Positions 32,868 to 44,260 of a DNA stretch of 64,000 nucleotides are shown here, piece by piece. The first letter of the stretch is position 1. The number at the start of each line of letters is the position of its first letter. The position numbers were made by a program, and so were the translations under genes. Under the pieces are notes generated by a model. The model did not search any database, was not told where the DNA came from, and was given only the letters and a program-made list of their open reading frames with translations. This stretch comes from Basidiobolus meristosporus CBS 931.73 (lineage: Eukaryota > Basidiobolomycota > Basidiobolomycetes > Basidiobolales > Basidiobolaceae): contig MCFE01000057.1 in the NCBI GenBank assembly GCA_002104905.1, positions 62,001 to 126,000 on the forward strand. Direction: 5' to 3'.

Positions 32868-35800
32868 GGTTATGAGCCCCAAGCTGTCACTCTCTGCAAT
32901 GTCTACAACTGCTATTACCAGAATTTTTCCCTCTGCTGAAAAGTTGGATGGATCTAACTACCAAGTGTGGAAGGTGAAGATGACAATGCTGCTACAAGAA
33001 AGAGGCCTTTGGGATACTGTCATGGGAAAAAATGTCTTCCTAAAAACATGGGAGAGGAAGCCTTAAGGCACCAGAAGAAAGAACAAAGTGTCTATAACTG
33101 CACTTGCCTTAATGTTAAAGACAAATTGCTAGTTCAATGTTCAAGAACAAAACTGGCTAAGAATTTCTGTAAGGCATTATAAGACACCTACCAGTCATGT
33201 TCAGCTGCTAAGAAAATGTATCTGAGACAAAAATTCCTCATTAAAAAGATGCAGCCAGGAGAAGAAACAAAAAACCCAATTAACAGAATTACCCTGCTGG
33301 TGAATAAGATGGAATCTGTGGGCATACCAACTACTGATGAGGATGTGATAGTTATCATCCTGAAAAGCCCACAGACAGGTTTCAGGGCCTTGTGTCAGCC
33401 TTAGAGTCCAGAACTGAAGATTTGACCTTAAGCTACATATATGGAAGGCTCCTGGATGAAGAATCAAAAAAGTTAAGTGTCAATAAGAAGAAACAAGAAA
33501 TGCTTTAATAAGCAATGACAGCCAGCAAAGGAGATACCCAAAACCTTTCAAAGGTAATAGCAACCTGTTTTGTAACTGCTGCAAATGGAAAGGACACACA
33601 TCAGACTTGTGATTCAAAAAGAGAGATTGTCAGCAGAAAAAGCTTTAATATGGAAATGCTGCAACAATTGACAATAAACTATTCATATCTGCACTAAATA
33701 TGGCCACAATCAAGGATTCTCAGACATGGTATATTGACTCTGGAGTATCTCACCACTTTACATGCCAAAATGAACTTTTTAGTCAATATCAAGATATTGC
33801 AATGAAGAAGGTTTTCATGAGTGAGAATAGAATAATTGATGCATTGGGGGAAGGAACTATTGAGGCAAACCTTGGCAGCCATGAAGGAAGCCACACACTT
33901 ACCTACCAAGAAGTACTCTGTGTACCAGATATAGCCAAGAACCTACTATCTGTAAGCAAGACCACTGCAGAAGGACTCAGTGTCAGATTTGACAATTCTG
34001 GATGCAGGATCACCAATCAAAATAGTGCACATATTGCTTTGGGTACAGAGATCAGAATCTACACAAGTTGACTTATATTCCATCAAATCTGGAAGCCAAT
34101 ATACATAACTTGAGTGAAGAAACACCAATGCTTTGGCACAGGATATTTGGACACATCAATTTTGATTATATGTGCAAAACATTCAAAGATCAGCTAATTT
34201 CCAGGGTAAAAATTGATCCCCCAGCTATTTGGAGAACTGTGAAGCCTACATGCATAGGAAGCAAGCCAGAAAATCATTCAAGAGCTCTGGGTTAATCAAA
34301 ACTAAGAAAAAATTAGATCTAATTCACTCAGATCTGTGTGGACCTAAGCAATATTTATCCTTTGGTGGGATGAAGTATTTAATCACTTTTATTGATGATT
34401 ATACAGGATACATGTGGGTCTACTTCATGTAGAGAAAGGATGAAGCTCTTTCTAAGTTCAGGGAGCTCAAAGCCATGGTGGAGAGAGAAACTGGTGAAAA
34501 AACCAAGAAAATATGCTCTGACAAAGGTGGAGAATATACCTCAGAACTGTTCATACACTTAGGTATATCCGTAGGATAAAGCAAGAGACTACTGTAACAT
34601 ATTCCCCACAGCAAAATAGAGTAGTAGAATGTGCAAACAGATGAATAATTGATATGGCAAGATCCATGATCCTTGATCCAAATTTATCCTATGATTTCTG
34701 GGTGGAATCTGTTGCCACAGCTGTATACCTTAAAAATAGGAGTTAGAACAGAATACTTTGTGAATCCCCACCATCTGAGGCATGGAATGGATACAGACCA
34801 ACTGCAGAGCATCTGAGAATACTTGGGTGTACAGGATATGATCAGGAACTGCTCAAAAATCAAGCAAAATTTGAGTCAAAAAGTATAAAATGAGTATTTT
34901 TAGGCTACTGCAAAGACAGTAAGGCAGACAAACTCTGCAATACCAAAGCAAAGAAGCTTATCAAGTCCAGGGATGTGTTGTTTGATGAAAATTCAAAATT
35001 CTCACAAAAAATGATATCAGATGACGACAGAAATACGATCTCAAGTCCACCAATTGTTAGAAATGAATCACAGCATAGTAATGAAAATATTTTTACTACA
35101 GAGGACTCTACAGCCATAGTTCAGCCTGAATCAGTGCACAGGAATATCACAGAAGGGACCATTCCATTATTAAATGCCCTGAGATCCAATCAGACAAGAC
35201 ATAGCCCAAATTATTATATCAATGAGGCTACAAACTTAGCCTATGCCTATTCAATCCATATTGATGAACCCCAGACTGTAAAAAAGGCCTTAAATAGCCC
35301 TGATATGAAGTTTTGAAGGTCTGCCATGACTGAGGAATATCAGGCTCTGATGGAAAATCAAACTTGGGACTAGGTCAAATTACCAATCAACAAAATATCA
35401 ATTGGATGCAGATGGGTCTTTGAGACAAAATATAAGGCTGATGGTATATCTGAAAGATACAAAGCAAGACTTATGGACAGAGGATACTCTGAAACAAAAG
35501 GACTTGACTATACTGAGACCTTTGCACTGGTAGCCAAGTATAATTCATCAGATTGATATTGGCTATTGCAGCCAAATATAAGTTTTTTATTCATCAAATG
35601 AATGTAAAAACTGCATTTTTGAATGGAAAACTTCATGAGGACATATATATGGACCAGCCTAATGGGTTTGCTGACCAAGATAACCCCCATTTGATCTGCA
35701 AGATTATATAATCTCTATATGGTCTCAAACAACCACCTAGAGCCTGAAATTGCAAGATAGAATCTATTTTGGAATCTTTGAGTTTCAAAAGGAGTAATGC

Positions 35801-36645
35801 TGACTATATTAAATACTATAAGCCAGATAGAGTAAACCTGGTTCTATTAGCGCTATATTTGGATGATCTTATTATAGCCACCAATAATCTAGTAACATTG
35901 GAAGAGACTAAATCCAGCCTATCTAAAGAGTTCAAGATGTCAAACCTGGGAGAACTCCCAATGAAAAATCCCAAGCTGAGATTTCACTTGATTTTCAGCC
36001 AGTATTCTGCTGGTATTCTAATGGTATTCTGCTGGTATTCAGCTAGAGCTTTTGGTTCAAAATTTCAAATGCAATATTTGATGGAGGTAATGGGCAGCTA
36101 ATAACCAAATTTGGCACTGATGTTAGTTGACCCAGTCTCCTCCTGGAGATTTTGGTTGCTTGTCTGCCAATCAGCCTACAATAGAGATACTGAAAGTCTT
36201 CAATTTTGAGAAACTTTGATTTTGGCTGATATTAGGATGGTTTTTTGCTGGCCTTTCTAAATTTTTTTGTGAACTTAGTTACTGCTTTAGGATTAAGTTC
36301 CCCATAGGCAGAAGTACCCATACTATCATGCTAAGCAAATCCAAGTATAGTCAAGATATACTAAAGAAGTACCAAATGGAAGACTGTAAACCAGCAGCAA
36401 CCCCAATGGAGACAAAGCTTATCTTGGTCAAAACTCAAACAAATCAAGATAGCTGGGTGCCATCTGAAAGCCCTGACTTTACTTATCAATCTATGTTTGG
36501 CAGTCTGATGTATATCATGCTAGGAACACGTCCAGATATCTCATATTCAGTGGTAGTTGTCAGCCAGCATAATCAGAATTATAGATCTGATCATATTGCA
36601 GCAGTTAAGTGGATTTTTAGATAACCAAAAGGAACTGCTGATATC
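32868..36645 (+). pseudogene. Copia family 2 gag-pol, copy E3, broken
   Basis: The gag ATG at 32872 lies within the primer-binding site. Gag (MSPKLSLSAMSTT, GSNYQVWKVKM) frameshifts near 33050. The protease motif WYIDSGVSHHF is at about 33730, GAG-pre-integrase RIFGHINF at about 34140, integrase DLIHSDLCGP at about 34310, and RT LALYLDDLIIATNN at about 35850. RNase H is cut after GTADICC at 36645, where an antisense LTR begins. A 314-bp insertion interrupts it at 35957-36270. Many stops. Confidence 0.7.
35957..36270. mobile_element. 314-bp insertion in pol with GAACT duplication
   Basis: Relative to the full-length copy at 43880-48563, pol is interrupted here. GAACT occurs just before (35952-35956) and just after (36271-36275), a 5-bp target duplication. 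Inside, a GGTATTCTGCT-like unit is repeated around 36003-36045. No clear terminal inverted repeat or TG...CA ends. Class unknown. Confidence 0.5.
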
Positions 36646-36868
36646 TGCTGTTAGAGTCTTGGAGAGGTCCCAAGAACATATGTGCAAAGTGTGGGGCTGT
36701 TTGGACAGCTTTGAGAACTTTTATGTTCTGGGTACCTGGTATTTTGGTGAAAATATTCCAAGTAAATCCCAACAAGGAATTTGGTCAGTATTCTCTTAGA
36801 TTTGAAGTTAATAATTTAAGTGACCATGTGAGGTGAATATTTAGTTGGAATCACAAATTTTTACATCA
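36646..36868 (-). repeat. Deleted copia family 2 LTR, antisense to the pol before it
   Basis: It reads TGCTGTTAGAGTC at the left, the reverse complement of the LTR end, and lacks the same internal segment as the LTR at 30557-30776. It is joined to pol at the same bases as at 30777 and 50159. A 37-bp scrap of integrase follows at 36869-36905. Confidence 0.7.
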
Positions 36869-36905
36869 GAATGTACCTCAACACTCTCCATCCACTTCCG
36901 CAAAA

Positions 36906-37078
36906 GCAACTTTGAGAATTTTCATGTTCTGGGTATCTGGTATTTTGGTGAAAATATTCCAAGTAAATCCCAACAAGAAATTTGGTCAGTATTCTCCAGG
37001 ATTTGAAGGTAATGATCTAAGTGACTAAGTTAGGTGAATATATAGGTGGAATTACAAATTTTCACAACCCTCTCACTC
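36906..37078 (-). repeat. Copia family 2 LTR fragment, 3' LTR of the next minus-strand copy
   Basis: Antisense LTR, cut at its left side, ending at about 37078 before the polypurine-side sequence CTCTCACTCAGC (complement of the GTGGGAG tract seen at 48206-48214). Confidence 0.65.
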
Positions 37079-39015
37079 AGCTAAATGTTCTTACAGACTA
37101 GTCCTAATTTTGACCTAAGATATATATACTTGTCTCTAGCTAACAGATTGGTAAATATGTCTGCAATCATTTCATCTGTAGGACAGTAAACTAAGCTAAC
37201 TAAGTTATTCTCTATAGCTTCACATATAAAATGATGTCTAATATCTATGTGCTAAGCTCTAGCATGAAAATTTGGATTTCTACCTAATTGTATACATCCT
37301 TGATTATCTTAAATATAGTGGTAGTGGATGAACAGTTTTGAGGTATATTCTCCACCATTGTCAGAGCATATTTTCTTGGTTTTTTCAGCAGTGTCTCTCT
37401 CCACCATGGCTTTAGTCTCCCTGAACTTAGACAGAGCTTCTTCCTTTCTCCCCATGAAGTAAACCCATGTGTATCTTGCATAATCATCAATAAAGGTGAT
37501 GAAATACTTTATCATGCCTAAGGATGAATCTTGCATAGGTCCACACAGATCTGAGTGAATTAGATCCAATTTTTTCTCAGTTTTGATTAACTCAGAGCTC
37601 TTGAACAGTTGTCTGGCTTGTTTCCCATATATGCAGGCTTCACAGTGCTCCAAATTAGCTGGCAATCAACTTTTACTCCAGAAATTAGCTGATCTTTGAT
37701 CATTTTGCACAAATAATCAAAATTGATGTGCCCAAATCTCCTGTGCCAAAGCATTGGTGTTTCTTCACTTAAGTTACTTATATTGGCTTCCAAATATGAT
37801 GGAATATCAGTCAACTTGTATAGGTTCTGATTTCTGGTACCCAAAGCAATATGGGCACCATTTTGATCAGTGATCCTGCATTCAGAATTTTCAAAGTTGA
37901 AACTGAGTCCTTCCGCAGTGGCCTTGCTTACAGATAGTAGGTTCTTGGCTATTTCTGGTACATAGAGTACTTCTTTAAAGGTTAGTGTATGGCTTCCAAC
38001 ACTGCTTCTTAGGTTTACTTGGATAGTGCCTTCTTCCACTGCATCAAGTGTTCTATTGTCACCCATGAAAACCTTCTTAATTGGAATTTCTTGATATTGG
38101 GTAAATGTTCTTTTTGGTGTGTAAAGTGTTGAGATGCTCCAGAGTCAATATACCATGTCTGTGAATCCTTGTTTGTGGTCATATTTAGTGCAGATATGAA
38201 TAGTCTATCTTCAGTTGTTGCAGCATTTCCATATTCAGGCTTCTTTTGCTGATTATCCTTCTTTTTGAGACACTGGTCTGATGTGTGTCCTTTCCTTTTG
38301 CAATAGTTACAAAACAGGTTACTGGTGCCTTTGTAGGGTCTTGGGTACCTCCTTTGTTGGTTATCATTGCTTATTAAAGCATCTTCTTCTTCCTTCTTAT
38401 TGGTGCTTGATTTTCTTAATGCTTCATCCAGAAACCTTCTATATACATAATTTAAGGTCAAATCTTCAGTTCTGAACTCTAGGGCTAATACAAGGCCCTG
38501 AAACCTGTCTGTCTGGCTATTTGGGATGGTAACTATCACATCCTCATCAGTAGCTGGCACACACACTGATTGCATCTCATCTACCAGCAGAGTAATTCTG
38601 TTAATTAGATTTTTCATTTTGCCTCCAGGCAGCATCCTTGTAGTAAGGAATTTTTTTCTCAAATACATTTCTTAGCAGCTGAACATGACTGGTAGGTGTC
38701 TTCTAATGCCTTCCAGGCATTCTTTGCTGTTGTTGCTCTTGAGCATTGAATTAGCAATTTGTCCTTAACATTAAGGCACATGCAGTTAAAGGCACTTTGT
38801 TCTTTCTTCTGGTACTTTAAGGCTTCCTCTCCCACATTTTTGAGAGGGCCTTCTTCTCCCATGACAATATCCCAAAGGCCTCTTTCTTGTAGCAGCATCT
38901 TCATCTTCACCTTCCACACTTGGTAGCTAGATCCATCCAACTTTTCAGCAGAGGGAAAGATTCCAGTATAGCAGTAGTAGACATTGCAGAGAGTGACAGC
39001 TTGGGGCTCATAGCC
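37079..39015 (-). pseudogene. Copia family 2, copy H: gag-protease-integrase with RT deleted
   Basis: On the minus strand, gag starts near 39000 in the primer-binding site. GSSYQVWKVKMKMLLQERG is at about 38890-38935. The zinc knuckle CNYCKRKGHTSDQC is at about 38270-38310 with all ligands, and the protease WYIDSGASQHF at about 38120-38160. Integrase follows (38066-37309; HSDLCGPMQ, SDNGGEY). At about 37309 it jumps directly to the last part of RNase H and the pol C-terminus (37308-37079). The rest of integrase and all of RT are deleted. The integrase here keeps REKAMV-type sense codons where copies E1 and F have a stop. Confidence 0.7.
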
Positions 39016-39363
39016 TGTTGTAAGACACCTGGATTTATTAGAAGTGATTGGGAGAACAAGTAGATTATGTGGTTTTCACTTAATGATTTATTGAATGTAA
39101 AGGTAGTATTTATACTTTTAAATGGTCTTGGCATTACAGATACTTAAAATAGACTAACAAAATTCCCAAGAGCATGTGTGCAAAGTTTGGGGCTGTTTGG
39201 ACAACTTTGAGAATTTTCATGTTTAGGGTACCTGGTTTTTTGGTGAAAATATTCCAAGTAAATCCCGGCAGGAATTAGGTCAATATTCTCTAGGTTTTGA
39301 AGGTAATGATCTAAGTGACTAAGTTAGGTGAATACTTAGGTGGAATTACAAACTTTTGCAACA
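39016..39363 (-). repeat. Copia family 2 LTR, 5' LTR of copy H
   Basis: Full-length antisense LTR (348 bp), TGTTGTAAGACACC to TTTTGCAACA. The primer-binding site lies to its left at 39001-39015. The sequence to the right is mid-gag of another copy in plus orientation. Confidence 0.75.
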
Positions 39364-40699
39364 GTCTCAGCCCCAGAGTCCAGAACTGAAGATTTGACCT
39401 TAAATTATGTATATAGAAGGTTTCTGGATGAAGAATTAAGAAAATCAGGTGCCAATAAGAAGGAAGAGGAAAATGCCTTAATAAGCAATGATAACCAACA
39501 AAGGAGGTACCCAAGACCCAACAAAGGCAATAGCAACCTGTTTTGCAGCTACTGCAAGAGGAAAGGACACACATCAGACCAGTGTCTCAAAAAGAAAGAT
39601 AATCAGCAAAAGAAGCCTGAATATGGAAATGCTGCAACAACTGAAGATAGACTATTCATATCTGCACTAAATATGACCACAAACAAGGATTCTCAGACGT
39701 GGTATATTGACTCTGGAGCTTCTCAACACTTTACACACCAAAAAGAACATTTACCCAATATCAAGAAATTCCAATTAAGAAGGTTTTCATGGGTGACAAT
39801 AGAACACTTGATGCAGTGTGGGAAGGAACTATCCAAGGCAACTATAGAAGCAGTGAAGGAAGCAATACACTGACTCTTAAAGAAGTACTCTATATACCAG
39901 AAATAGCCAAGAACCTACTATCTGTAAGCAAGGCCACTGCTGAAGGCTCAGTCTCAGCTTTGACAATTTTGGATGCAAGATCACTGATCAAAATGGTGCC
40001 CATATTGCTTTGGGTATCAGAGATCAGAATCTATACAAGTAGACTTATACTCCATCATATTTGGAAGCCAATATAAGTAACTTAAGTGAAGAAACACCAA
40101 TGCTTTGGCACAGGAGATTTGGGCACATCAACTTGATCATCTGTGTTAAATGATCAAAGATCAGCTCATTTCCAGAGTAAAAACTGATCTTCCAGCTAGT
40201 TTGGAGCACTGTGATGCCTGCATATATGGGAAGCAAGCCCAACAACTGCTCAAGAGCTTTGGGTTAATCAAAACTTACAGAATCTAGATCTAACTCACTC
40301 AGATCTGTGTGGACCTATACAATATTTATCCTTAGGTGGGATGAAGTATTTAATCACTTGTATTGATGATTATACATGATACATGTGGGCATAATTCATG
40401 GAGAGAAAGGATGAAGCTCTGTCTAAGTTCAGGGAGCTTCAAGCCATGGTGGACTGAGAAATTGGTGAAAAACACAAGAAAATATGCTCCAACAAAGGTG
40501 CACAATGTACCTCAAAACTCTTCAGCCACCTCTGCAAAATCCATGGGATAAAGCAAGAGACTGCTGTAACATACTCCCCACAGCAAAATGGAGTAGTAGA
40601 ACATGCAAACAGATCAACAATTGATATGACAAGATCTATGATCCATGATCAAAATTCATCCTATGATTCCTTGGTGGAGTCAGTTGCCACTATTAAAAA
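39364..40699 (+). pseudogene. Copia family 2, copy I: partial gag to integrase
   Basis: It begins in mid-gag directly after an LTR (SALESRTEDL-like), with a zinc knuckle CSYCKRKGHTSDQC at about 39540-39590 and protease WYIDSGASQHF at about 39700. It continues through GAG-pre-integrase to integrase (PQQNGVVEHANR, about 40580-40620) and is cut at about 40690 by the LTR of copy E1. The 39340-39873 segment is open for 177 codons; after that, frameshifts and stops. Confidence 0.7.
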
Positions 40700-41048
40700 T
40701 GTTGTAAAAATTCATATTTCCACCTATATATTCACCTAACGTAGTCGCTTAGATCATCACCTTCAAATCCTAGAAAATACTGACCAAATTCCTTGTTGGG
40801 ATTTACCTAGAATATTTTCACCAAAATACCAGGTACCCAGAACATGAAAATTCTCAAAGTTGTCCAAACAGCCCCAAACTTTGCACACATGTTCTTGGGA
40901 CCTTCCTTAGCCTATTCTACGTGTTTGTAATGCCAAGACCATGTAAAAGTATAAATACTACTTTTACATTCAATAAATCATTAAGTGAAAACCACATAAT
41001 CTACTTGTTCTCCCAATCACTTCCAATATCTCCAAGACTCTTACAACA
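40700..41048 (+). repeat. Copia family 2 LTR, 5' LTR of copy E1
   Basis: 349 bp, TGTTGTAAAAATTC to CTCTTACAACA, with GTATAAATAC and ATTCAATAAATC about 20 bases apart as likely TATA and polyadenylation signals. Confidence 0.8.
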
Positions 41049-43879
41049 GATTATGAGCCCCAAGCTGTCACTCTCTGCAATGTCTACTACTACTATTACT
41101 GGAATTTTTCCCTTTGCTGAAAAGTTGGATGGATCTAACTACCAAGTGTGGAAGGTGAAGATGAAGATGCTGCGACAAGAAAGAGGCCCTTGGGATATTG
41201 TCATGGGAGAAGAATGCCCTCCCAAAAATGTGGGAGAGGAAGCCTTAATGTACCGGAAGAAAGAACAAAGTGCCTTTAACTGCGTTTGCCTTAATGTCAT
41301 GGACAAATTGCTAATTCAATGCCAAAGAGCAAAAACAGCAAAGAATGCCTGGAAAGCATTAGAAGACACCTACCAGTCATGTTTAGCAGCCAAGAAAATG
41401 AATCTGAGACAAAAATACTTTACTACAAAGATGCTACCAGGAGAAGCAATGAAAAATCTAATAAACAGAATTACCCTGCTGGTAGATGAGATGGAATCTG
41501 TGGGCGTACCAACTACTGATGAGGATGTGATAGTTACCATCCTGAATAGACTGACAGACGAGCTTAAAGGCCTTGTATCAGCCCTAGAGTCCAGAACTGA
41601 AGATTTGACCTTAAATTACATATATGGAAGGCTCCTGGATGAAGAATTAAGAAAATCAAGCGCCAATAAGAAGGAAGAAGAAAATGCTTTAATAAGCAAT
41701 GATAACCAACAAAGGAGGTACCCAAGACCCTACAAAGGCAACAGCAACCTATTTTGCAACTACTGCAAAAGGAAAGGACACACATCAGACCAGTGCTTCA
41801 AAAAGAAAGATAATCAGCAAAAGAAGCCTGAATATGGAAATGCTGCAACAACTGAAGATAGACTATTCATATCTGCACTAAATATGACCACAAACAAGGA
41901 TTCTCAGACATGGTATATTGACTCTGGAGCATCTCAACACTTTACACACCAAAAAGAACTTTTTACCCAATATCAAGAAATTCCAATTAAGAAGGTTTTC
42001 ATGGGTGACGATAGAACACTTGATGCAGTGGGAGAAGGAACTATCCAAGTAACCTTAGAAGCAGTGAAGGAAGCCATACACTGACCTTTAAAGAAGTACT
42101 CTATGTACCAGAAATAGCCAAGAACCTACTCTCTGTAAGCAAGGCCACAGCAGAAGGACTCAGTTTCAGTTTTGACAATTCTGGATGCAGGATCACTGAT
42201 CAAAATGGTGCTCATATTGCTTTGGGCATCAGAGATCAGAATCTATACAAGTTGACTTATATTCCATCATATCTGGAAGCCAATATAAGTAACTTAAATG
42301 AAGAAACACCAATGCTTTGGCACAGGAGATTTGGACACATCAATTTTGATTGTTTGCGTAAAATGATCAAAGATCAGCTAATTTCTGGAGTGAAAATTGA
42401 TCCCCCAGCTATTTTGGAGCACTGTGAAGCCTGCATATATGGGAAACAAGCCAGACAACTGTTCAAGAGCTCTGGGTTAATCAGAACTAAGAAACAATTA
42501 GATCTAATTCACTCAGATCTGTGTGGACCTATGCAAAATTTATCCTTAGGCGGGATGAAGTATTTAATCACTTTTATTGATGATTATACAAGATACACAT
42601 GGGTCTACTTCATGGAGAGAAAGGAAGAAGCTCTGTCTAAGTTCAGGGAGTTATAGCCATGGTGGAGAGAGAAACTGGTGAAAAAATCAAGAAAATACGC
42701 TCTGACAATGGTGGAGAATATACCTCAAAACTCTTCATCCACTTCTGCAAAATTCATGGGATAAAGCAAGAGACTACTGTACCATACTCCCCACAGCAGA
42801 ATGGAGTAGCAGAACAAGCTAACAGATCAATAATTGATATGGCAAGATCTATGATCCATGATCAAAAATTATCCTATGATTTTTGGGCGGAATCAGTTGC
42901 CACTAGCTGTATACCTTAAAAATAGGAGTTATAACAGAATACTTTGTGATTCTACTCCATTTGAAGCATGGTATGGATACAGACCAAGTGCAGAACATCT
43001 AAGGATATTTGGGTGTACAGCATATGCCAAAAAACTGGCCGGAAATCAGTCAAAATTTGAGCCAAAAAGTGTAAAATGCATATTTTTGGGCTACTGCAAT
43101 GAGAGTAAGGCATACAGACTCTACAATACCAAAGCAAAGAAGCTTATCAAGTCCAGGGATATGTTTTTTGATGAAAATTCATAATTTTCACAAAAAATGA
43201 CATCAGATGATGACAAAAATTTGATCTCAAGTCCACCAATTGTCAGGATTGAATCAGAGCAAAACAATGAAAATTTTATCACTCCAGAGGACTCTACAAC
43301 CGTGGTTCAGCCAGAATCAGTGCCCAGGAATATCCCAGAAGTGATCATTCCAGTATCAAATGCCCGGAGATCCAATTGGACAAGAAATAGCCCAAATTAC
43401 TATATCAATGAGGGTACAAACTTAGCCTATGCCTATTCAGTCCATATTGATGAACCCCAGACTGTAAAAGAGGCCCTAAATAGCCCTCAGACAAAGTTTT
43501 GGAGATCTGCAATGACTGAGGAATATCAGGCCCTGATGGAAAATCAAACTTGGGACTTAGTCAAATTACCAATCATCCAAAAATCAATTGGATGCAGATG
43601 GGTCTTCAAGACAAAATACAAGGCTGATGGCACAATTGAAAGATACAAAGCAAGACTTGTAGCTAAAGGATACTCTCAAACAAAAGGACTTGACTACACT
43701 GAGACCTTTGCACTGGTAGCCAAGTTTAATTCCATCGGATTAATATTGGCTATTGCAGCCAAATATAAGATTTTTATTTATCAAATGGATGTAAAAACTG
43801 CATTTTTGAATGGAGAACCTGATGAGGACGTGTATATGGACCAGCCTGATGGGTTTGTTGACCAAGATAACCCCCATTT
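41049..43879 (+). pseudogene. Copia family 2 gag-pol, copy E1, truncated in RT
   Basis: The gag ATG at 41053 is inside the primer-binding site (GATTATGAGCCCC). Gag and protease stay open for 343 codons to 42084. The frame includes a UBN2-like capsid, zinc knuckle CNYCKRKGHTSDQC (about 41756-41800) and protease WYIDSGASQHF (about 41911). A one-base deletion near 42047 breaks the frame. Integrase (HSDLCGP, RSDNGGEY, PQQNGVAEQANRS) has a TAG at 42654 and a frameshift at about 42903. RT is open from 43197 with MDVKTAFLNGEPDEDVYMDQ, and is cut at 43879 by the next LTR. Confidence 0.8.
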
Positions 43880-44229
43880 TGTTGTAAAAATTTGTATTTT
43901 CCACCTAAATATTCACCTAACTTAGTCACTTAGATCATCACCTTCAAATCCTAGAGAATACTGACCAAATTCCTTGTTGGGATTTACTTAGAATATTTTC
44001 ACCAAAATACCAGGTACCCAGAACATGAAAATTCTCAAAGTTGTCCAAACAGCCCCAAACTTTGCACACATGTTCTTGGGACCTTCCTTAGCCTATTCTA
44101 CGTGTTTGTAATGCCAAGACCATGTAAAAGTATAAATACTACTTTTACATTCAATAAATCATTAAGTGAAAACCACATAATCTACTTGTTCTCCAAATCA
44201 CTTCCAATATCTCCAAGACTCTTACAACA
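43880..44229 (+). repeat. 5' LTR of copy F
   Basis: 350 bp, TGTTGTAAAAATTTG to CTCTTACAACA. TATA-like GTATAAATAC at about 44130-44139 and ATTCAATAAATC about 15 bases on. Confidence 0.85.
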
Positions 44230-44246
44230 GGTTGTGAGCCCCAAGC
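44230..44246 (+). promoter_or_regulatory. Primer-binding site of copy F (initiator tRNA-Met half-molecule type)
   Basis: GGTTGTGAGCCCCAAG here; the consensus from other copies is GGTTATGAGCCCC. The first 12 bases of that consensus equal the complement of the initiator tRNA-Met anticodon loop and 5' stem. Drosophila copia and yeast Ty5 are known to prime from half-molecules of this tRNA. The A-to-G change in copy F also destroys the embedded gag ATG. Confidence 0.75.
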
Positions 44247-44260
44247 TGTCACTCTCTGCA

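Noticed and set aside
44230-44246. tRNA gene at the initiator-tRNA match
   Set aside because: Only the anticodon-loop part matches, directly after an LTR; it is a primer-binding site.
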